Both the position numbers and the translations under genes were made by a program. From assembly GCF_040500475.1 (NCBI RefSeq), contig NZ_CP159358.1, positions 1,240,001-1,304,000 on the forward strand: a stretch of DNA of 64,000 nt, given 5' to 3'. Every line of letters starts with the position of its first letter. The stretch's first letter is position 1. Positions 17,791-26,999 of this stretch are shown piece after piece. A model generated the notes under the pieces. It saw only the letters and a list, made by a program, of their open reading frames with translations. It was not told the DNA's origin and did not search any database. This DNA comes from Bacillus sp. Bos-x628. Its GTDB lineage: Bacteria; Bacillota; Bacilli; Bacillales; Bacillaceae.

Positions 17791-17832
17791 AAAAAACCCT
17801 TTTTTATCATACTCTCTTTTAAAAAGGGTTTC
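17791..17832 (-). terminator. Terminator after the CotG-like gene
   Basis: AAACCCTTTTT and AAAAAGGGTTT arms; on the minus strand the stem ends in a long T run (TTTTTTTTATT). Confidence 0.8.
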
Positions 17833-17866
17833 AAAAAACATGATTTTAAGGAAATGAGTATCAGAT

Positions 17867-18385
17867 TTAACGGAAGCGTCGATACTCCCACATATTCCCT
17901 TGATCCCATTTACGATGAACATTTCCTTTGCTTCGAGCATGATGCTTTCTCTTTCCGCATCCTCTGCAAGAATGACTTCTGCTACGGTGATAGGATCGTT
18001 TAGATCGACGGCTTCGTTTGGAACGATGGCTTTTCTTATCATATGACCTGTGTTTGCTGCGACATGATTTTTTGCTTCTGTATGATTTTTTACTTCTGCA
18101 TGATTTTTTGCTTTTACACGACTTTTCACTCTTCTTACTTTTCTTTGAGCAGCGGCTTTTTTTAGATCGATAGCTTTTGTGGCTTTTTTTGCTACGGTAT
18201 GACTTGCGGTAGCCGCCTCCACCAAAGAACCAGTGACGGTATTTTTGAGATCGTTTGGAACGATGAGAACGAGATGATTTGTGTGAATGTCTCGACTCTG
18301 GTTCACGGTCTAGGTGATGATCACGTCCCTCACTTCTTAGTGACTCAACCGCATGTTCAATATGTGAATGATCAAATGTGCTCAC
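17867..18385 (-). CDS. CotG-like spore coat protein (Lys/Ser/Arg-rich repeats)
   Basis: 172-residue, strongly basic, low-complexity protein. After an ordinary N-terminus (STFDHSHIEHAVESLRSEG) about 100 residues are built of short irregular repeats KSxRSKKS / KSYRSKKSCRS, followed by a Cys-containing tail. This is the build of CotG, an outer-coat protein phosphorylated by the kinase CotH. The start is GTG 18385 with GGGAGG 10 nt upstream; the frame extends to a TTG at 18418 without a ribosome site. It lies divergent from a CotH-type gene, as cotG does from cotH in B. subtilis. Identity rests on composition and neighbour, since repeats evolve quickly. Confidence 0.75.
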   Translation of the reverse strand: MSTFDHSHIEHAVESLRSEGRDHHLDREPESRHSHKSSRSHRSKRSQKYRHWFFGGGGYRKSYRSKKSHKSYRSKKSRCSKKSKKSEKSCKSKKSCRSKKSYRSKKSCRSKHRSYDKKSHRSKRSRRSKRSYHRSRSHSCRGCGKRKHHARSKGNVHRKWDQGNMWEYRRFR

Positions 18386-18532
18386 AGACAATTCGCCTCC
18401 CAGTCTATTCTTTGACAAAACAAACAGACAAAACTGTTTATCTTCTCTTCTTTATGGTACGAGATTGAATAGACAAGTGTTCTTGGCGAATGCCTCTTTG
18501 TTGGAAAACTCCATGAATACCTACTCGGCGGG

Positions 18533-18562
18533 TACGGGACATTCCTATATATTCATATGGTA
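18533..18562 (+). promoter_or_regulatory. Sigma-K-like promoter of the CotH-type gene
   Basis: A -10 of CATATGGTA (18554-18562) fits sigma-K CATAnnnTA, with a weak AC at 18534-18535 about 18 nt before it. The deduced start leaves a very short leader before AGGAGG (18574-18579). A further promoter across the CotG-like gene, as in B. subtilis cotH, is possible. Confidence 0.45.
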
Positions 18563-18590
18563 AAGAAGAGAATAGGAGGCTGATTCAAGC

Positions 18591-19682
18591 ATGACCGCAG
18601 AACCTTTAAAAAATCTTGATATCTGGATTCATCCAAAGAATCTCATTGAATTGAAAAAAGACATATGGAATGATGAGCCCGTTGAAGCGATACTGAAAAC
18701 TGGTAAAAGCAAGTCACATATCTATGCTTCATATCGCGGATCACACATTAGAAAACTGAAGAAAAAGTCGTATCAAATTGAATATCGAAAACCGAAGCAA
18801 AGACAAGGCGAAGCCATCTTTCACTTAAACGCCGAGTACAATGACCCTTCCTTTATTCGGAACAGACTTTCCTTTTATTTCTTTGAACAGATTGGTGTGT
18901 TAAGTCCTGCTACTTCGCATGTTTTTTTGACCATCAACGGGAGAAAAGAAGGCATTTATTTAAAAATTGAATCCGTTGATGAGCTGTTTTTTCAAAAACG
19001 CCAGCTATCGGTTGGCGGCATTTATTACGCAGTGGATGATGACGCCAATTTCTCTCTCCTCAGTTCGTTTGATAAAAAACCTAAAAAACACCTCCTTCTT
19101 GGTTACGAAAAAAAAGTGGGTACAGCCAAACATGACGAGCGTCTCAGTGAGTTTATCTATTTTCTAAACACAGCAACAGACGACGTATTCGCAGCAAAAA
19201 TTGAGCAGTATCTTGACGTGACACAATATTTCCTATGGCTCATTGGTGTTGTATGCACCCAAAACTTCGATGGGTTTGTTCATAATTATGCACTTTACTT
19301 GAATGAACATGGGAAGTTCCAAGTGCTTCCTTGGGATTATGACGCCACATGGGGACGTGACATTCATGGAGAAGAAATGGCTTTCGACTATATTCCAGTG
19401 GGCGGTTTTAATACATTAACCGCTAGATTACTAGATATCCGTTCATTTAAAAAAGCCTATTATGCTCTTTTCCAAAAGGTACTGGACACACAGTTTTCAG
19501 AAGAACGCCTTTCTCCAATGATAGAGAATTGGCATACATCCATTGAGAAACGGATAGAGGAGGATCCATATACGAAAGAAAGAAGAGACGCTTTACATGT
19601 AGAACGTGACCTCATACGAAAGTATATCAACAAAAGACGACAATATTTGCAAACTGAGATTAGGAAAGAGACATCTGACTGA
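18591..19682 (+). CDS. yisJ: CotH-family spore coat protein kinase (YisJ position)
   Basis: CotH-type atypical protein kinase of 363 residues, expected in the mother cell and coat, phosphorylating Ser-rich coat proteins. Marks: ASYRGSHIRKLKKKSYQIEY near 46-65, NRLSFYFFEQIGV near 91-103, NFDGF with D227 (matching the D228 shown to matter in B. subtilis CotH) and WDYDATWGRD at 248-257 with D251. An AGGAGG box lies 11 nt before the ATG. Position next to yisI and yisK equals B. subtilis yisJ; I believe YisJ is a CotH paralogue. The divergent CotG-like neighbour suggests it is the working kinase for that substrate, which is inference. Confidence 0.82.
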   Translation: MTAEPLKNLDIWIHPKNLIELKKDIWNDEPVEAILKTGKSKSHIYASYRGSHIRKLKKKSYQIEYRKPKQRQGEAIFHLNAEYNDPSFIRNRLSFYFFEQIGVLSPATSHVFLTINGRKEGIYLKIESVDELFFQKRQLSVGGIYYAVDDDANFSLLSSFDKKPKKHLLLGYEKKVGTAKHDERLSEFIYFLNTATDDVFAAKIEQYLDVTQYFLWLIGVVCTQNFDGFVHNYALYLNEHGKFQVLPWDYDATWGRDIHGEEMAFDYIPVGGFNTLTARLLDIRSFKKAYYALFQKVLDTQFSEERLSPMIENWHTSIEKRIEEDPYTKERRDALHVERDLIRKYINKRRQYLQTEIRKETSD

Positions 19683-19807
19683 TAAGGATACTTTCGAATT
19701 TTGTCACTTTATTACTCATATTGACGAAACAGCTTTTTCCTTAGAAAAATAGAGTATACTAACCATATCCTTCTATTTGATAAAAAATGTGAGAGTTGGC
19801 GTCCGTT

Positions 19808-19969
19808 ATGATCAATTATGAGATTGAACAAAAAAGATTGCATTTAATTGAGACTGCAAAAAAATTCGGTATGAACGCTGAAGAAACTATACGGTGCAGT
19901 CAAGAACTAGACACACTCTTAAATAAAGGCATTAAACACACCTCAAAAGATTGCTCGAAAAAAGGGTAA
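19808..19969 (+). CDS. yisI: Spo0E-like aspartyl-phosphate phosphatase YisI
   Basis: A 53-residue protein with the Spo0E-family signature SQELD (residues 34-38) in a two-helix arrangement: INYEIEQKRLHLIETAKKFG then the motif helix. Family members dephosphorylate Spo0A~P and delay sporulation. Position between the CotH-type gene and gerPA matches yisI. The ribosome site is weak (GAGAG, far from ATG), so expression level is uncertain. Confidence 0.85.
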   Translation: MINYEIEQKRLHLIETAKKFGMNAEETIRCSQELDTLLNKGIKHTSKDCSKKG

Positions 19970-20002
19970 GCCATACACCTATTCCTCTAAACAAAAGACA
20001 AT

Positions 20003-20030
20003 CACACATTGAAAGACCCATCATAAGCTA
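20003..20030 (+). promoter_or_regulatory. Sigma-K promoter of the gerP operon
   Basis: CAC (20003-20005), 16 nt, CATAAGCTA (20022-20030), a full match to sigma-K CATAnnnTA. It lies 55 nt before gerPA. The gerP operon is known to be sigma-K dependent. Confidence 0.75.
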
Positions 20031-20084
20031 TGGTGAAACGCCCAAAATCAAAAAGCCTTCATTTTATAAAGGATGTGCACCGCT

Positions 20085-20306
20085 ATGCCGGCTATCGTTG
20101 GAGCCTTTAAAGTGAATGCGGTCGGAACGAGCGGAGTCGTTCATGTTGGAGACTGCATCACCATTTCTCCAAACAGTCAGGTTAAAACGTTTGCTGGAGC
20201 AGGCAGTTTTAACACTGGTGATCAATTGCGCATTAACAACTATAAAAGTGTGACAAATACGTACGACAGTGATGTCATTGATCAACCGCTTGTTGGCAAC
20301 TTGTAA
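20085..20306 (+). CDS. gerPA: Spore germination protein GerPA
   Basis: 73-residue inner-coat protein starting [11 protein letters not shown] and ending DQPLVGNL, the pattern shared by GerPA and GerPF. GerP proteins help germinants pass the coat to receptors. A four-residue longer frame starts at 20073, but ATG 20085 follows AAAGGATG and fits the family start. First gene of gerPABCDEF behind a sigma-K promoter. Confidence 0.93.
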   Translation: MPAIVGAFKVNAVGTSGVVHVGDCITISPNSQVKTFAGAGSFNTGDQLRINNYKSVTNTYDSDVIDQPLVGNL

Positions 20307-20320
20307 GGAGTGAGAATGCA

Positions 20321-20551
20321 TTGAACTTCTATATTAATCAAGCGATACAGATTAACTATTTACGCGTGGAGTCTGTGAGTAACTCGTCTGTTCTGCAAAT
20401 TGGGAGTGCTGGATCCATCAAGGCTCTTTCCAATCTGTATAACACAGGAAGTTATGTTGAACCAGCACCTGCAGCAACAAGCACACAAGGAATTGAAGAA
20501 TCTGAAGGAGCAAGCACAGCACCTTTTGTTCCGCTTCAGTCACCAACTTAA
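20321..20551 (+). CDS. gerPB: Spore germination protein GerPB
   Basis: 76-residue coat protein opening MNFYINQAIQINYLRVESVSNSSVLQIGSAG, the GerPB pattern, with a Pro/Ala/Thr-rich tail. Start is TTG 20321, with AAGGAG upstream; the ATG four nt earlier runs into a stop at once. Second gene of the gerP operon, 14 nt after gerPA. Confidence 0.9.
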   Translation: MNFYINQAIQINYLRVESVSNSSVLQIGSAGSIKALSNLYNTGSYVEPAPAATSTQGIEESEGASTAPFVPLQSPT

Positions 20552-20582
20552 GTTCATCTGCAATCCCCGGAGGTGTATCTAG

Positions 20583-21197
20583 ATGTATGACTACCAAGTC
20601 AATGTTTCGCAAATGTACGGCATGATTCAAAAGCAAACACAACAAATTATGATGCTTGAAAAAAAGATTAACGAGCTTCAGCAGGAAATACAAATGATCA
20701 AAGATAAACCGACAACGAATATTGAACGAATTGATTATCAATTTGATCAACTGAAAATCGAGCGGCTGGAAGGCACATTAAATATTGGCCTCAATCCATC
20801 TGATCCTAACAGTGTTCAAAATTTTGAAGTAGGCCAAACAACCACGCCGGGAATTGGGATGATGCAGCAAGAAATGGCTGATCAATTTTTCAATCAAACA
20901 CGTCAGCTTGTCGATTCTTTCTTAAATGAAGAAGCACCTGACCTTCTTGAAGAATTAGAGCAGCGATATGAAGGCAGTCTTGATGAAAGCAACAAACACC
21001 ATATTATCGAAGACATCCGAAAGCAAATTGACAGCAGAATCAAATACTATGCGGGACAACTGCCGCAAAGGGAAGATATGACTCCTCTGCAGCGTTCAGA
21101 GCAAATAGCTGAATACGTGAAGCATGATGTCAAAAGAGCGATTGAGCACTTTTTAACTCACATTCCAAATGAAACGAAAGGAGAGGAAAACGGATGA
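20583..21197 (+). CDS. gerPC: Spore germination protein GerPC
   Basis: 204-residue protein with an N-terminal coiled coil (about 10-45: MIQKQTQQIMMLEKKINELQ) and the family stretch LKIERLEGTLNIGLNP near 57-72, then a mostly helical C-terminal part. GerPC is the largest GerP protein and is needed for coat permeability to nutrients. GGAGG lies 8 nt before the ATG. The stop overlaps the gerPD start as ATGA. Confidence 0.93.
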   Translation: MYDYQVNVSQMYGMIQKQTQQIMMLEKKINELQQEIQMIKDKPTTNIERIDYQFDQLKIERLEGTLNIGLNPSDPNSVQNFEVGQTTTPGIGMMQQEMADQFFNQTRQLVDSFLNEEAPDLLEELEQRYEGSLDESNKHHIIEDIRKQIDSRIKYYAGQLPQREDMTPLQRSEQIAEYVKHDVKRAIEHFLTHIPNETKGEENG

Positions 21198-21370
21198 ATT
21201 TCACAGTCGTCAACCGCAACATCGAGACTGGGAGTATTAAAGTAACTGGGGTTTCGTCCTCTTCATTATTTATCATTGGGGACACAGACCATGTACAATT
21301 ATCTTCAATTTTTGATACTCCGCCAGAATCACTCATTATTGGTCCGTTTGTTCCTCTAGGACCTCGATAA
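21194..21370 (+). CDS. gerPD: Spore germination protein GerPD
   Basis: 58-residue coat protein MNFTVVNRNIETGSIKVTG..., containing SSSSLFIIGDTD and ending GPFVPLGPR, as in GerPD. Start ATG 21194 overlaps the gerPC stop, and its TAA overlaps the gerPE ATG, so translation is coupled on both sides. Confidence 0.9.
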   Translation: MNFTVVNRNIETGSIKVTGVSSSSLFIIGDTDHVQLSSIFDTPPESLIIGPFVPLGPR

Positions 21371-21753
21371 TGATGAAACGCACATCACAAGTGAAATTCT
21401 CAAAGGTGAATTCTGTCGGAATTTCTAGTGTGGTTCAAATTGGAGATACGCAAGAGCTATGCCCGAAAATAAAAGTTTTAGCTGTTCAAAGAACGATTAG
21501 CTTGTTTTATAGCTATGAAGGGAATTTCAATGCAAAAGAATTTGAAGTATATTATCAGTCAATACCCAAGATGCTGCCAGAACGATCAGTCAGAACCGCA
21601 TTTTACCATGAAAAGCCTGTTATTAAAGTTTCCTCGATACATGTAGAAGGGGTCTCTTCCTCTTCTATTTATCAAATTGGCTCTAGCTGTGAAATAAATG
21701 CTGTGGCGCGAGTGAAGCACATTCGAGAGCTATTTAGCAATGACGAAAATTAG
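21370..21753 (+). CDS. gerPE: Spore germination protein GerPE
   Basis: 127-residue coat protein with two copies of the GerP hydrophobic motif: VNSVGISSVVQIGDTQ near 13-28 and VEGVSSSSIYQIGSSC near 92-107. Start ATG 21370 shares its A with the gerPD stop; a second ATG follows at once and could be used. Fifth gene of the operon. Confidence 0.92.
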   Translation: MMKRTSQVKFSKVNSVGISSVVQIGDTQELCPKIKVLAVQRTISLFYSYEGNFNAKEFEVYYQSIPKMLPERSVRTAFYHEKPVIKVSSIHVEGVSSSSIYQIGSSCEINAVARVKHIRELFSNDEN

Positions 21754-21820
21754 CCAAACTCACAAATGGACCCACATGCGCATATGATGGTGATATGACT
21801 TCGGATAAAGGATGTCGATT

Positions 21821-22039
21821 ATGCCAGCAATTGTCGGACCAATTTACATTAACTCTATTTCTGGAGGCGTCGTAAACGTGGGTGATTCATTTTACCTTTC
21901 GCCTAAAAGTTCGTCAAAATCAGCTCTAGGTTCTGGAGCGGGAAATACCGGAGATTTTTTGATATTGAATAATGGCATTAGCGCAACCAACTATGTAGAT
22001 CCTGACTTAAATGATCAGAATATGGTAGGCAATGCATAA
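21821..22039 (+). CDS. gerPF: Spore germination protein GerPF
   Basis: 72-residue paralogue of GerPA: MPAIVGPIYINSISGGVVNVGD and the ending NDQNMVGNA. ATG 21821 is preferred over 21812 because AAAGGATG precedes it and the family starts MPAIVG. It lies 67 nt after gerPE and is followed by a terminator, so it ends the operon. Confidence 0.92.
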   Translation: MPAIVGPIYINSISGGVVNVGDSFYLSPKSSSKSALGSGAGNTGDFLILNNGISATNYVDPDLNDQNMVGNA

Positions 22040-22040
22040 A

Positions 22041-22085
22041 GCGACTCCTCTATACACTGATTTCACCTAGAGGAGTGCTTTTTTA
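22041..22085 (+). terminator. Terminator of the gerP operon
   Basis: GACTCCTCTA and TAGAGGAGTG arms around a 15-nt loop, followed by CTTTTTTAT. Confidence 0.88.
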
Positions 22086-22088
22086 TGC

Positions 22089-22388
22089 TTATTTCTTTCT
22101 GCGTTGTCTTGATTTTTTTGTTTTGACCAGCCTGCTTGCCGGCTGTTTTCGAATCCATTTGATGTACGAAGTGAGCTTTTCGTCTCGTCTCAACGCATCA
22201 ATTGTATTTAAACGTGCCGCAAGCTCCTGATTTGTATATAAGGCATGCACTTGTTTATGGCAAGGGATGCACAGGAAGGCGGTCGGGGAAAATGCCCCGC
22301 CTTCCTCTCTTGGTGTTAAATGATGTTCCGTAAGCAGGACTTCTTGTCTTCCGCACAACTCACATAATCCCATTGTTTGCTTGGCCAT
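22089..22388 (-). CDS. yisB: HNH-family protein YisB
   Basis: 99-residue HNH nuclease-fold protein. Two zinc-type pairs, CELCGR near 9-14 and CIPCHKQVH near 40-48, frame LTEHHLTPREEGG, the HH core of the HNH motif. Position directly after sbcC is as in B. subtilis yisB. No partner toxin or phage gene is near, so a housekeeping or repair-linked role is possible but unproven. Confidence 0.8.
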   Translation of the reverse strand: MAKQTMGLCELCGRQEVLLTEHHLTPREEGGAFSPTAFLCIPCHKQVHALYTNQELAARLNTIDALRRDEKLTSYIKWIRKQPASRLVKTKKSRQRRKK

Positions 22389-22408
22389 CCTGTCAACACC
22401 CCAAATAT

Positions 22409-25400
22409 TTACATCAATTCCATTGATACCGTTGTCCCTTTCCCGCTTGGATCTGCTGGATGGACAATTAGTTTTTTCGGCAGTCTCATCTTTAATTCTT
22501 CTACATGGCTGATCACACCAACTGCCAAGTTTTGCGACTGAAGCTTTTCTAGTGCAGTAATGACAGTATCTAATAAGTCTTGATCAAGTGTGCCGAATCC
22601 TTCATCAAGGAAAAAGAATTGAAGCGGGAATTCTCCTCTTAGCTGTATTTGTGCTGAAAGAGCAAGTGCAAGCGCTAATGAAGTAAGGAAGGTTTCCCCG
22701 CCGGACAAGCTTGACACTGGACGTCTTACCCCTCCATTTGCATCATCACGCATAACAAAGCCCCCTTCTGAGTCGACCTCTATAGCATATCTTTGTCTTG
22801 TCAAAATACCGAGACGAGCAGATGCATCACGGCTCACACTCTCTAACTGTTCCTCTGCTAAAAACTCAACAAAAGCATTCCCTTTAAAAACGGTTTGCAA
22901 CTTATCAAGCCGATCAATTTCTTGTTGTAACTCATGTAATTGTGCATGAATGCTTGAAAAACGTTGATGATTTGCTTCAATGACACGTAAATGTTCATTG
23001 GCGGAACCGCTCATCGCTGCCGCTTCTTCCAGTGCTTTTTCTGCCGCATCTTTTCTTAATTGGACGTCCGTCCACTGCTCTTCATTCAATGACCTATCTT
23101 TGAGCAGTTCAGAAATTCGCTTTAAGTTTGCTGCACATTGCTTCCTTTTATCCTCAAAATCTTCAATTTCTTGTTTTACCGTATGACGTACAGTTCGATC
23201 CATTAAGGCAGATTCAATCTCCTGCGGCTTGGTAAAGCTGGATGACTCTGTTTCTTTTTGCCATGCTGCTTCAGCTTCTTGATTTCGTCGCTTAGCTTCC
23301 TGCAGTTGACGCTCGCTACTTGAAAAATGACTCTGTGCCTCACTAAATAATTGCTGTGCCTGCTTTAATTTTTGGTATGATTGCTGTTCATTTTCATTCA
23401 AATGAGTTAATGATTGTTCAACCGATATCAGTTCTGAAACAGATGAAGCTGTTAATGGATAGCGACTTAAGTCTGTTTCATATTGATGAATAATCTGTTG
23501 TTGGCTTTCTAGCTGGTGCTCTAATTTATGAAGCTCCATCTCTAAATCGTATATGTTTTTTTGCAGTTGCTCTTTTATCTGCTGTTTTTCTTCTAAAAAT
23601 GCAATGCTCTTCTCAATACGTTCTTTAAAACCTTCAGCTAGTTGATCCTTTTCATCTATTTGCCTTTGCAAATCGTGTACTTGATTCATTGTAAAGTTTG
23701 GGAATGCCTGTTCAAATTGTTTAGTTTGATCTGCAAGCTCAGTTTGAAGCCCCTCAATCAGCTCATGTAATTCTTGGATACGTTGCTGTTCAAATTGCAA
23801 CTGATCCTCCATTTTACTCATCTCTGCCGTTGTATGATGAGTATCATCCATTAAACGAGAAAGTTTACTCTCAATCCCTTGAATATCTTGTTTGATGCCT
23901 TTCCACTCTTGAATGATGTGATGCAGAGACTGATGATTTTCCACTGATTCAACTGCCGCTGCAACCTCCGTATCGGGGGATTTTTGAGATAAAAAAGAAA
24001 ATTGCTTGACTAAATGATTTGAGTGCGTTTCTAAATTCTGTTTTGCTACATACATCTCCCTAGCGTATTCTTCTGCTTGTTTTAGCTCTTGATCAATCTT
24101 CTCGATGGCTTCGTCGATATGGGCAACGGTCTCCTCGTGCTCATCAGCTAGTGCAACCTGCGGATCATGATGTATCGACCCGCACACTGGGCATGGCTCA
24201 CCATCCACTAGTTTTGCAGCCAATTCTTTTCTTAATTCTGAAGCTCTTGCTGCATCACGCTGTTTTAGCTTTTCGATTCTTTGATGATGCTCTTTTTTGC
24301 TCACAGCTGTGAGCGCTCGTTCTAATTCACATACATAGAAATAAAGCTCTTCAATCGCCTGAAACGATTGATCTAATTTTTCATGATGTTCTTTTTGATG
24401 TTTTTGAAGCTTCTCATATACTTGTACTGCATATGAAGATCGCTTTTCTACTTCCTCAAGTTTTTGTTCTTCTTTTTGAATGTTCAGGTTGATTCTTTGA
24501 ACACTCTCACTTAAACGCAAAGCCTCCTGTACACTTTTCCTCTCTTTTAAAGGCACATGTAATTGCTCCAACTCATGTTTCAGCTGCGTTTGTTTCGTAA
24601 GAGCACGCTCTAATAAAGAATGGATATTTTCAGCTTCTTCTTTTTTGTGTGCCAATTGCTGAGTTTTTTCCGTTTTTTGCTGTTCCAATACCGCCTTTTC
24701 CTGAAAAGCCGCTTCTTTTTTACGTTCGACTTCTTTTAAATGAACAAGCTGCTCTTTCTTTTTGAGAAGCTCTGGTTCAGTCTCTAATTTCTTTTGTCTA
24801 TTACGCTCATACTCCTGCGTCATTTGATCATAAACTGTACGTTGCTGGAGGAGATTTTTTTCAGCTTCCTGCCTCTCTTTTACCGCTTGAGTAAGCAGGA
24901 CTATAGATTTTGTTAATGCATCTGCATATGGCTTTAACATCTCTGCCTGCTGAGCAGTTTCGAGTTGTTTCTTTTTTTCTTCAATAGTTGGCGCAAGCAG
25001 GTTGATCTTGTTTTGTTCTGTTTTATATGCTTGCTGCTCCTCTTGATATTGCCATATCGCTTGCGCCTCTGTAAAAGCATTTACCGCTTCGTCCCGCGCC
25101 TGTTTTTTTTCATAAAAAACCGCTTTTGCTTGCTCAGCGGCTTGCTTTGCTTTTGCTAGCGCATCTGGTCCAGCCTCCCCTAAACCAGTAAGTTCAGCTA
25201 GCAGTTCATTTTTCCGTCCATATTCATGCTGGGCCTTTGCTCGCAAACGCTTGACAAGCTGATCACCATACTTTTCTAAATTAAACAAACGCTGAAGCAT
25301 TTGACGTCTGTCTGCTCCTTTTAATGAGAGAAATTCTGCAAACTTCCCTTGAGGCAAGACAACTGCTCGCGTAAAATCATCAATGGTTAATCCAAGTAAT

Positions 25401-25801
25401 TCTTCTATTTTACGATTAACTTCACTCGCTTTATCCGCAAGAACAGTTTGTGTATCGCTGATCTCAATAAGGCGGCATAGTGTTGTTCTGACTTTCATTT
25501 CATCTGCACGCTTGAAAGCACGTTCGACTTTATAAGAAATTTTATGCTCCTTTTGCAAAGCAAAAGTAAAAGAAACCGACAGCTTCTCCTCAGCTTGATT
25601 CAAAATACCGTGGGTATTATTCAAGGCGCGCTCGACTTTGCCGTAGAGTGCTAGTGTCATAGCATCTAATATGGAGGACTTGCCGCTTCCAGTCGGCCCA
25701 AATATGCCAAACACACCTGCATCACATAATGAGCTGAAATCAATGGTTTGCTCTTCTCTGAAGCTATGAAGACCTTTAATGGTTAGCGTGATCGGCTTCA
25801 T
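22409..25801 (-). CDS. sbcC: Exonuclease subunit SbcC (SMC-like ATPase)
   Basis: ATPase arm of the SbcCD (Rad50-Mre11 type) nuclease that processes hairpins and blocked DNA ends. The 1130-residue protein has Walker A GPTGSGKSS near 35-43, long coiled coils on each side of a zinc hook (GEPCPVCGS near the middle), ABC signature SSLSGGETFLTSLALALALS and Walker B FFFLDEGFGTLD near the C-terminus. Its ATG overlaps the sbcD stop by 4 nt. Gene order addB-addA-sbcD-sbcC is conserved in Bacillus. Confidence 0.95.
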   Translation of the reverse strand: MKPITLTIKGLHSFREEQTIDFSSLCDAGVFGIFGPTGSGKSSILDAMTLALYGKVERALNNTHGILNQAEEKLSVSFTFALQKEHKISYKVERAFKRADEMKVRTTLCRLIEISDTQTVLADKASEVNRKIEELLGLTIDDFTRAVVLPQGKFAEFLSLKGADRRQMLQRLFNLEKYGDQLVKRLRAKAQHEYGRKNELLAELTGLGEAGPDALAKAKQAAEQAKAVFYEKKQARDEAVNAFTEAQAIWQYQEEQQAYKTEQNKINLLAPTIEEKKKQLETAQQAEMLKPYADALTKSIVLLTQAVKERQEAEKNLLQQRTVYDQMTQEYERNRQKKLETEPELLKKKEQLVHLKEVERKKEAAFQEKAVLEQQKTEKTQQLAHKKEEAENIHSLLERALTKQTQLKHELEQLHVPLKERKSVQEALRLSESVQRINLNIQKEEQKLEEVEKRSSYAVQVYEKLQKHQKEHHEKLDQSFQAIEELYFYVCELERALTAVSKKEHHQRIEKLKQRDAARASELRKELAAKLVDGEPCPVCGSIHHDPQVALADEHEETVAHIDEAIEKIDQELKQAEEYAREMYVAKQNLETHSNHLVKQFSFLSQKSPDTEVAAAVESVENHQSLHHIIQEWKGIKQDIQGIESKLSRLMDDTHHTTAEMSKMEDQLQFEQQRIQELHELIEGLQTELADQTKQFEQAFPNFTMNQVHDLQRQIDEKDQLAEGFKERIEKSIAFLEEKQQIKEQLQKNIYDLEMELHKLEHQLESQQQIIHQYETDLSRYPLTASSVSELISVEQSLTHLNENEQQSYQKLKQAQQLFSEAQSHFSSSERQLQEAKRRNQEAEAAWQKETESSSFTKPQEIESALMDRTVRHTVKQEIEDFEDKRKQCAANLKRISELLKDRSLNEEQWTDVQLRKDAAEKALEEAAAMSGSANEHLRVIEANHQRFSSIHAQLHELQQEIDRLDKLQTVFKGNAFVEFLAEEQLESVSRDASARLGILTRQRYAIEVDSEGGFVMRDDANGGVRRPVSSLSGGETFLTSLALALALSAQIQLRGEFPLQFFFLDEGFGTLDQDLLDTVITALEKLQSQNLAVGVISHVEELKMRLPKKLIVHPADPSGKGTTVSMELM

Positions 25802-26973
25802 GTCGCTTCCTCCTCTTGCGTTTCATTTGCAAGCTCTAAAAACAGCTTTACTGTATTTTCATCAGGTAGTCCACCACCTGTTTGTCGCTCATAAAATTTA
25901 ACAAATCGTTCTTCAATAGAGAGTTGGTCTTGTTTTTTTTGATCTTCAATTTGCTGTAATTCACGGAACTTTGGTCTAATATGTACAAATCCGCTATGCT
26001 GATTTCTTAACTGATGGATGTCTTCGATTGATAGTTGATCTGTTAAATGAACCTCTAAGTCAATCCAAGCATGAAGATCTCGTTTCTCATCTATCCATTT
26101 ATGCACTTGACTTAACCCTTCAGTCGCCTTCCACTTCACAAGCGGCTTACCACTTGATAAAAACACTTCTTGCCAGCTTGCTTTTTCATTAGGTTTCGCA
26201 TCCACAATTGTGACTGACTTGGCATAGCCTGATTCTGAAAAACTGTAGGCAAGTGGTGATCCAGAATAGCGGGCAATGGTTTTTGCACGTTTGATTGTTT
26301 GCGGACGATGTAAATGTCCGAGTGCGACATAACAAGCTTCTTCCGGCAGACTTTCAGCCGCAACTGTATAAGCACCTCCAACTTCAATCGGTCTTTCTGA
26401 GTCTGTTTGACTCCCCCCTGCTACATAAATATGGCTAGTCGCTATATTGACCGCATCTGGCTGAAATTGATTGCTTAAATGATGAAATAATTGTTGTATT
26501 TTCTGGTTGTAATGATCCCTCAGCAGTTTCTCATCAAATGTTTCAGCCAACACCTCGTTTAACCTCGCCTCTGATGGATAAGCAAGTGCTGCAATCAATA
26601 GACGTTCACTCGAAGAAGGAACGTCCACACGGATGAGGTCACTGGTTGGATATCCAATTAAATGAATTCCTCGCTCATTTGTTAAGGGAGATGCCGCAGA
26701 TAGACGATCTGGATGATCATGGTTACCTGAAATCACAACAACCTGCCGCTTCCCTTTATCTGATAAAGCAGATAGACTTTCATAAAAAAGCTGTTCTGCT
26801 CTAGCAGGAGGATTGACTGTATCAAAGGCATCACCAGCCATCACAACCACATCAATTTGTTCGTCCTTGACGATTCTATACAATTCATCTAAAAATTCAG
26901 CTTGTTCATCAAGTCGGCTACGCCCTTCCAGCGTTTTCCCTAAATGCCAATCAGCTGTATGCAGAATCCTCAT
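25798..26973 (-). CDS. sbcD: Exonuclease subunit SbcD
   Basis: Mre11-type metallophosphoesterase of 391 residues, partner of SbcC. Metal-binding motifs in order: TADWHLGKTLEG at the N-terminus, AGDAFDTVNPPARAEQLFY, SGNHDHPDRL, then ATSHIYVAGG and GHLHRPQTI. The frame opens at GTG 26982, but ATG 26973 has AGAGGTG 6 nt upstream and gives the B. subtilis length. It follows addA by 26 nt. Confidence 0.95.
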   Translation of the reverse strand: MRILHTADWHLGKTLEGRSRLDEQAEFLDELYRIVKDEQIDVVVMAGDAFDTVNPPARAEQLFYESLSALSDKGKRQVVVISGNHDHPDRLSAASPLTNERGIHLIGYPTSDLIRVDVPSSSERLLIAALAYPSEARLNEVLAETFDEKLLRDHYNQKIQQLFHHLSNQFQPDAVNIATSHIYVAGGSQTDSERPIEVGGAYTVAAESLPEEACYVALGHLHRPQTIKRAKTIARYSGSPLAYSFSESGYAKSVTIVDAKPNEKASWQEVFLSSGKPLVKWKATEGLSQVHKWIDEKRDLHAWIDLEVHLTDQLSIEDIHQLRNQHSGFVHIRPKFRELQQIEDQKKQDQLSIEERFVKFYERQTGGGLPDENTVKLFLELANETQEEEAT

Positions 26974-26999
26974 GTCATTCACCTCTCATTCCAATTGAC

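Noticed and set aside
17668..18306. 212-codon minus-strand frame overlapping the CotG-like gene and the start of yisK
   Set aside because: It is the +1 shadow of the Lys/Ser/Arg repeats (KNHAEVKNHTEAKNH) and runs into yisK; no ribosome site and no family match.
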